Source: GCA-2720865 sp047630275 (lineage in GTDB: Bacteria > Bdellovibrionota > Bacteriovoracia > Bacteriovoracales > Bacteriovoracaceae). From it: a DNA stretch of 64,000 bases. The stretch covers positions 1,204,053 through 1,268,052 of the forward strand of contig JBLHVN010000002.1 in the NCBI GenBank assembly GCA_047630275.1. The letters run 5' to 3'. Below are positions 60,295 through 64,000 of this stretch, piece by piece (the stretch's first letter is position 1; each line of letters begins with the position of its first letter). Made by a program: the position numbers and the translations under genes. The notes under the pieces are model-generated. The model had not been told where the DNA came from. It worked only from the letters and a program-made list of their open reading frames with translations, and made no database searches.

Positions 60295-60873
60295 ATGAAT
60301 AAAGAAGCTAGCTTAGATTCATTGAACGGAACCATTAAAGACCAATACGTCTCTAATATTTCGACTATCGTAACACTTATTTCGTTTACGATGCTCTTTG
60401 CTACCTTGTTTCTTGGTTACGCTCTCTACCGTCTAACCGCTGAATCCTGGCCGCCGATGGGGATTGAACCTCCTTCTCTTGGGCTGCCAATGATCAGCAC
60501 GTTAGTCATCTTTTTGAGCTCAGTAGCGTACTGGATGTTTGAAAAGAACTTTGAAATTAATAAAGAAAACAAGGGTTGGCTCTGGATTACGGCCCTCCTA
60601 GGTTTTGCTTTTTTGGGAACTCAAGTAACACTTTGGAGCTCTTTGAAAGCTTCGGGGCTTTATTCAAGCAGTGGTATCTTTGGTTCTATTATTTTTGGTT
60701 TCACCTGGATCCATGCAGCTCATATCCTTATGGGGATTGGAGCACTTGGTTGGTTGGCCTTTAAATTAAAGATGGATGATATGAAACTCATGACAGTTCA
60801 GAACGTAGGTAAGTTCTGGCACTTCTTGGGAATCATTTGGTTAATAATGTTTATAACTATTTTTGCTATATAA
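60295..60873 (+). CDS. ctaE: Cytochrome c oxidase subunit III
   Basis: 192 residues, about five helices: the short bacterial form, lacking the first two helices. Marks include FTMLFATLFLGYALYRLTAESWPPMG and WIHAAHILMGIGALGWL near the end. It supports proton pumping and stability. Four-base gap from subunit I. A second subunit-III-like gene is in the bc operon at 42960. Confidence 0.9.
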   Translation: MNKEASLDSLNGTIKDQYVSNISTIVTLISFTMLFATLFLGYALYRLTAESWPPMGIEPPSLGLPMISTLVIFLSSVAYWMFEKNFEINKENKGWLWITALLGFAFLGTQVTLWSSLKASGLYSSSGIFGSIIFGFTWIHAAHILMGIGALGWLAFKLKMDDMKLMTVQNVGKFWHFLGIIWLIMFITIFAI

Positions 60874-60895
60874 GAAAAAAGAGGACGATTAGATT

Positions 60896-61777
60896 ATGAA
60901 AGTCTCACTCAACTTAATGATCGTAGTTTTAGCTACAATTACTTTAGGCTGTAAAGAAAACCACTTTAAAAAAGACGTGGTCATGGCCGGTGGAAAGTAT
61001 GTAAGTGCTGAAACACTGAATTATGGAAAATCCGTATACACGGAATACTGCATGCCATGTCACGGTGTTAATGGTGATGGTAATGGTGTCGCAGCTAAAG
61101 GCTTAGCCGCTCCTCCTCGTAACTTTAAGCTTGGTCTAATCAAGTTTGGAGATGTCGCCTCTGGAGAGTTAACTCATGATGATGCTATCGCACGATCTCT
61201 TAGAGAAGGTTTAAAGGGAACAGCAATGCTTCCTTGGGACCTTAAAGAAAAACAAACCGACGCGGTTATTCAATATATTAAAACTTTTTCACCTAAAACT
61301 TGGTTTGGAAAAGATAAAGAACTCGGTGAAAAGATTGTCGCTACCAATGATCCTTATGGGTTAGCTCGTAAATCTCAGGCCATTGAAAAAGGTAAAAAGG
61401 TTTATCACGGCGTAGCTAATTGCCAGTCTTGCCATAGAGGCTACGTCAACCTTCAGGAATACAATCAGATTCTAGTCTCAGTTGGAGAAGATAAGGTTAA
61501 CGAACTAGACGAAGATTTTTATAAGATTAAGATGCAGGACTCTGACCATGGTTACGCCACTATGCCACCGGATTTTACTTGGCATGAAGTTAGGTCTGCC
61601 CAAAACGTTAAAGACCTTTATATCCGCCTTGCAGCGGGTGTGGGTGGAACTGGCATGCCGGCTTGGAAGGGAACTATAGAAGATGATGAGATTTGGGCAG
61701 TAGCCTATTATATTAAATCTCTTATGGAGATCAAAGACACTCCTTTAAGAAAAGAGTTAATGAGCAGGTTTAAATAA
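60896..61777 (+). CDS. Diheme cytochrome c lipoprotein
   Basis: 293 residues. A lipoprotein signal (MKVSLNLMIVVLATITLGC) with the lipobox TLGC anchors it in the membrane. Two heme sites, CMPCH (about 53) and CQSCH (about 176), with distal Met candidates in TAMLPW and GMPAW. It probably delivers electrons to the CuA site of this oxidase. Sits inside the cta operon between subunit III and the SCO gene. Confidence 0.88.
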   Translation: MKVSLNLMIVVLATITLGCKENHFKKDVVMAGGKYVSAETLNYGKSVYTEYCMPCHGVNGDGNGVAAKGLAAPPRNFKLGLIKFGDVASGELTHDDAIARSLREGLKGTAMLPWDLKEKQTDAVIQYIKTFSPKTWFGKDKELGEKIVATNDPYGLARKSQAIEKGKKVYHGVANCQSCHRGYVNLQEYNQILVSVGEDKVNELDEDFYKIKMQDSDHGYATMPPDFTWHEVRSAQNVKDLYIRLAAGVGGTGMPAWKGTIEDDEIWAVAYYIKSLMEIKDTPLRKELMSRFK

Positions 61778-61784
61778 AACTTAT

Positions 61785-62471
61785 ATGACTACTGATACTT
61801 TAGGATTCATTCGAAAAAGAACTAAACTAGAAAGGCTTATTCGTAAGCCTCTTTTCTGGGTTCTTTTTTGCTCATTAAGTATTGCCCTTCCTGTTATTAA
61901 AACAATTAATAGAGAACTACCCCCAGAGCTTCCTGTTCTTTTTGATGTTCCAGAGTTCAATCTAACTAATCAGTACGGAAAACCTTTTGGATCAAAAGAT
62001 CTTAAAGGAAAGATTTATCTGGCAAACTTTCTTTTCACTACTTGCCCTTCAACTTGTCCGGCATTAGTTAATCAATTAAAAGTTGTTCAAAAAAGAGTAA
62101 GAGGTTTAGGTCAGAAAGTGGCCATCGTTAGTTTTACAGTTGACCCAAAACACGACACACCAGAAGTCTTAAAAAAATACGCAAAGAAAAATAGAACCAA
62201 TCCATTTGTTTGGACTTGGCTTACTGGTGAAATTCCAGAGTTAAAGAAATTACTTATTGGTGGTTATAAAGTTCCAATGGGTGATGGTGAAAACTTCGAA
62301 GGTAAAGTTGATGGAGAAGATGTTTCTCTTTGGGATATTGCTCACACAAATAAGATTGTCCTAGTGGACGTAGCTGGAAGAATTCGTGGTTATTACGGAA
62401 CGGATTTAGATGGCGTAAATAAGTTAATGATTGATTTGGGATTACTTGCTAACAGAACTTTTAATCCCTAA
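61785..62471 (+). CDS. SCO1/SenC copper chaperone
   Basis: 228 residues with an N-terminal membrane anchor (about 22-40) and a thioredoxin fold. The copper-binding TTCPSTCPAL (CxxxC, about 87-91) and DIAHTNK His are present. It loads copper into CuA of subunit II. Operon spacing of seven bases. Confidence 0.93.
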   Translation: MTTDTLGFIRKRTKLERLIRKPLFWVLFCSLSIALPVIKTINRELPPELPVLFDVPEFNLTNQYGKPFGSKDLKGKIYLANFLFTTCPSTCPALVNQLKVVQKRVRGLGQKVAIVSFTVDPKHDTPEVLKKYAKKNRTNPFVWTWLTGEIPELKKLLIGGYKVPMGDGENFEGKVDGEDVSLWDIAHTNKIVLVDVAGRIRGYYGTDLDGVNKLMIDLGLLANRTFNP

Positions 62472-62484
62472 TTAGGAGAATATT

Positions 62485-62769
62485 ATGGCCGATGGAGCTC
62501 ACAAGAGTCACACAAAAGAGTACATGTTTATCTTTGGATTACTGACTTTTTTAACTGTGCTTGAATTATTTATTCCAGGAATGGAAAACCTATCTAAGTT
62601 CGCTAAAGGTTCTGGTCTTACGGCCTTGGCCATTGGGAAAGCCTTCCTCGTAGCGTACTTCTTTATGCACTTAAAAGAAGAAAAAGCTTGGACTAAGTTC
62701 ATAGCTGCAATCCCAATTTCAGCAGCCTTATACGCGGTTGTAGTAATCTTAGAATCGATGGCGAGGTAA
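62485..62769 (+). CDS. Cytochrome c oxidase subunit IV-like protein
   Basis: 94 residues, three membrane helices (about 15-32, 45-63, 72-90) in the layout of prokaryotic oxidase subunit IV (YMFIFGLLTFLTVLELFIPG, IGKAFLVAYFFMHLKEEKAWTKF). A small accessory subunit. Shine-Dalgarno AGGAG. Confidence 0.85.
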   Translation: MADGAHKSHTKEYMFIFGLLTFLTVLELFIPGMENLSKFAKGSGLTALAIGKAFLVAYFFMHLKEEKAWTKFIAAIPISAALYAVVVILESMAR

Positions 62770-62772
62770 GAG

Positions 62773-62934
62773 ATGGAAGCTAAAAAATCAAGTATCGTAA
62801 CTGATGAAGTTTATATGTTAAAAGAAGGGCAGTTCTATATGCCTACTTGGGGCGTCCTAGTAACTCTAGTTATCGCCTTAGTGGTTCTTAAGTCTTTTAT
62901 TTATATTAAAGATGAAAAGAGGCATGGAAAGTAA
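62773..62934 (+). CDS. Small single-pass membrane protein at the end of the cta operon, 53 aa
   Basis: Start ATG 62773 with GAGGTAAGAG upstream, three bases after the subunit IV stop. Translation begins MEAKKSSIVTDEVYMLKEGQ, followed by a hydrophobic helix (about 23-41, MPTWGVLVTLVIALVVLKSF) and a charged end (KDEKRHGK). Its position and tight spacing suggest a small oxidase subunit or assembly protein. The stop codon touches the terminator hairpin. Confidence 0.65.
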   Translation: MEAKKSSIVTDEVYMLKEGQFYMPTWGVLVTLVIALVVLKSFIYIKDEKRHGK

Positions 62935-62957
62935 CCAAGCCCTAAGGCTTGGTTCTT
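62933..62957 (+). terminator. Terminator of the cta operon
   Basis: AACCAAGCC-CTAA-GGCTTGGTT is a perfect nine-base stem (62933-62954), followed by CTTATTTT. It also lies just past the convergent cyclophilin gene. Confidence 0.8.
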
Positions 62958-62965
62958 ATTTTGAA

Positions 62966-63547
62966 TTACTTTTCGAAACTAACAGAAAGCATCTTATCAC
63001 CTTTCTGAATCTTCTTAACAACATCTAGTCCCTCTACTACTTGACCAAAGATTGTGTACTTTCCATCTAAGTTCTTTAACGTGTTTAAAGCGATATAAAA
63101 CTGAGAGTCAGCACTGTCAGGGTTCTGGGCTCGGGCCATAGCAACTGTGCCTTCGATATGTTGAAGGTCATTAAATTCTGCTTTCAGGTTTTGACCACTA
63201 CCTCCGGTTCCATTTCCTTGGGGATCGCCACCTTGAATGACAAAATTTGGAACCACTCGATGAAAATTCAATCCATCATAAAATCCTTGTTGGATTAACT
63301 GAATAATTCTTGTTGTGGTACTCGGAGCGTGTTTTGGGTAGAACTTGAACACGATATTGCCATGAACAGTCTTAATAATGGCCTTTGCATTGGAGAGGCT
63401 ATCTGCGCCCATTTTAAGGTCTTTTGCCATAACTGAGGTGGATGTGCTGTTGCTTGTAGGTGCTTGTTTTTGCTTACTGTCGTTGGTGCAAGAAGCACTA
63501 AAAAGCAGCAATGTCGCAGCGAGTAGATATGAAGAAATTTTGATCAT
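62966..63547 (-). CDS. Cyclophilin-type peptidyl-prolyl isomerase, lipoprotein
   Basis: 193 residues. A lipoprotein signal (MIKISSYLLAATLLLFSASC, lipobox SASC) and a Ser/Thr linker precede the cyclophilin domain (about 55-190). Catalytic and binding residues: FHRVVPNFVIQGGDPQGNGTGG, AMARAQNPDSADSQFYIAL and FGQVVEG. It folds proteins at the outer membrane or in the periplasm. Confidence 0.93.
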   Translation of the reverse strand: MIKISSYLLAATLLLFSASCTNDSKQKQAPTSNSTSTSVMAKDLKMGADSLSNAKAIIKTVHGNIVFKFYPKHAPSTTTRIIQLIQQGFYDGLNFHRVVPNFVIQGGDPQGNGTGGSGQNLKAEFNDLQHIEGTVAMARAQNPDSADSQFYIALNTLKNLDGKYTIFGQVVEGLDVVKKIQKGDKMLSVSFEK

Positions 63548-63587
63548 TTTGAGATTCCTTTGAGTCTTCAGGATTGAATATATAGAT

Positions 63588-63615
63588 AGTATAAAAAAAG
63601 GTTCATTTTTTTCAA
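63588..63615 (-). promoter_or_regulatory. Promoter of the cyclophilin gene
   Basis: On the minus strand TTGAAA (63615-63610), 16 bases, TATACT (63593-63588), about 40 bases before the start codon at 63547. Confidence 0.6.
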
Positions 63616-63634
63616 CAAAAAAGAACTTTAACAG

Positions 63635-63663
63635 TTGACAGGAATCATCGTTCCCATTAATTT
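63635..63663 (+). promoter_or_regulatory. Candidate promoter of the tRNA-Ala transcription unit
   Basis: A perfect -35 TTGACA (63635-63640), 17 bases, then TAATTT (63658-63663, a weak -10). The transcript would begin about 40 bases before the tRNA. Confidence 0.45.
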
Positions 63664-63710
63664 CACGTTTACGTTTTGAGACAGTTTTTTTAAATCGTTG
63701 TGGAGTATTT

Positions 63711-63786
63711 GGGGGTGTAGCTCAGTTGGGAGAGCACCTGCTTTGCACGCAGGGGGTCGCAGGTTCGATTCCTGTCATCTCCACCA
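63711..63786 (+). tRNA. tRNA-Ala (UGC)
   Basis: 76 bases with encoded CCA. Acceptor GGGGGTG pairs with CATCTCC (two G-U), the D-arm has GCTC AGTTGGGA GAGC, the anticodon arm CCTGC-TTTGCAC-GCAGG carries anticodon TGC, and the T-arm has GCAGG-TTCGATT-CCTGT. Alanine isoacceptor for GCA/GCN codons. It is the tRNA often found in rRNA operons. Confidence 0.97.
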
Positions 63787-63812
63787 TAATTTAAAAAAAC
63801 GATTTCAATACA

Positions 63813-63823
63813 GCTCTTTAACA
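63813..63823 (+). promoter_or_regulatory. boxA-like rRNA antitermination site
   Basis: GCTCTTTAACA matches the boxA core of bacterial rRNA leaders and spacers (TGCTCTTTAACA), 27 bases after the tRNA. It suggests that the transcript continues into an rRNA gene outside the window. Confidence 0.6.
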
Positions 63824-64000
63824 TTTTAATAAAAGAATTAAGTTTTTCTTCAAGAGCAATCTTGTAGGAATGACCAAGACGAGAAAGGTTGTATGTTATA
63901 AACATACTTTTTTTAAACTCTGGCGAGTTTAGATCCCGTAGATGATATCAGTTAAATGTTGTTGTGATTGCTTCGTGCAATCCAGTTGATTACGGAAAAG
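63824..64000 (+). other. Non-coding stretch after boxA, probably pre-rRNA spacer
   Basis: No open frame or tRNA is visible. A TATGTTATAAACATA hairpin (63892-63906) precedes a T run, and the end of the window shows TGATTGCTTCGTGCAATCCA, a further hairpin-forming stretch. No start of a 16S or 23S gene is recognised by base 64000. Confidence 0.4.

Noticed and set aside
63690..63905. 71-codon frame antisense to the tRNA
   Set aside because: The GGDDRNRTCDPLRAKQVLS sequence is the well-known false translation of tRNA-Ala on the opposite strand.

Overview
The window is AT-rich chromosomal DNA (roughly 37-40% GC by eye) from a Gram-negative, flagellated, aerobically respiring bacterium. The flagellins, the compact Tad pilus locus, the caa3-like oxidase operon and the fused heme A/heme O synthase together suggest a member of the Bdellovibrionota, perhaps close to the Bacteriovoracaceae. 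This is an inference from gene content, since no rRNA gene lies in the window. I see no insertion sequence, prophage, integrase or CRISPR array.

Layout. 1-6180: 3' part of a UbiB-family gene, a GNAT protein, two tandem flagellins, an RmlD-like reductase and an unknown protein. 6260-6490 (minus): a structured RNA that I identify as 6S RNA, with its own promoter and terminator. 6636-14553: a Tad/Flp pilus cluster with five pilin-like substrates, prepilin peptidase, CpaB, secretin, a fused CpaE-CpaF ATPase and one TadB-type membrane protein. 14641-19142: an RHS-type secreted protein, three small secreted peptides and an ALDH3-type dehydrogenase. Two of the peptides have nearly identical mature parts and matching sigma-54-like promoters. 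19152-22044 (minus): CheY-like receiver and Lon. 22268-32503: glmU, glmS, pcrA/uvrD, an AsmA-like protein, mtnA, ppx/gppA and a cNMP-binding protein. 32504-33375 (minus): a stand-alone FliG C-terminal domain with a coiled-coil partner.

33459-37485 holds a thiolase, a membrane-spanning protein with an HTH-like segment and two proteins of unknown role. 37608-44318 is a respiratory operon: Rieske protein, split cytochrome b, a 946-residue octaheme cytochrome c, an extra oxidase subunit III and a DUF420-like protein. 44315-55607 holds a tryptophan catabolic cluster covering Trp to kynurenine, 3-hydroxyanthranilate, aminomuconate and 2-oxo acids, plus a few unknowns. 55740-62934 encodes heme A biosynthesis and a caa3-like cytochrome c oxidase with its copper chaperone. 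The right end has a cyclophilin, then tRNA-Ala(UGC) followed by a boxA-like antitermination site, which suggests an rRNA gene just beyond the window.

How the genes fit together. The bc-type complex with its octaheme subunit and the cytochrome oxidase operon would form an aerobic electron-transfer chain. Tryptophan breakdown would feed carbon into it, which fits an organism that consumes protein. The flagellins and Tad pili supply surface organelles. Items most worth follow-up are the sigma-54-type twin peptides with a shared upstream inverted repeat, the solo FliG_C/coiled-coil pair, the octaheme bc complex, and the oxidase subunit I that lacks the K-channel lysine.
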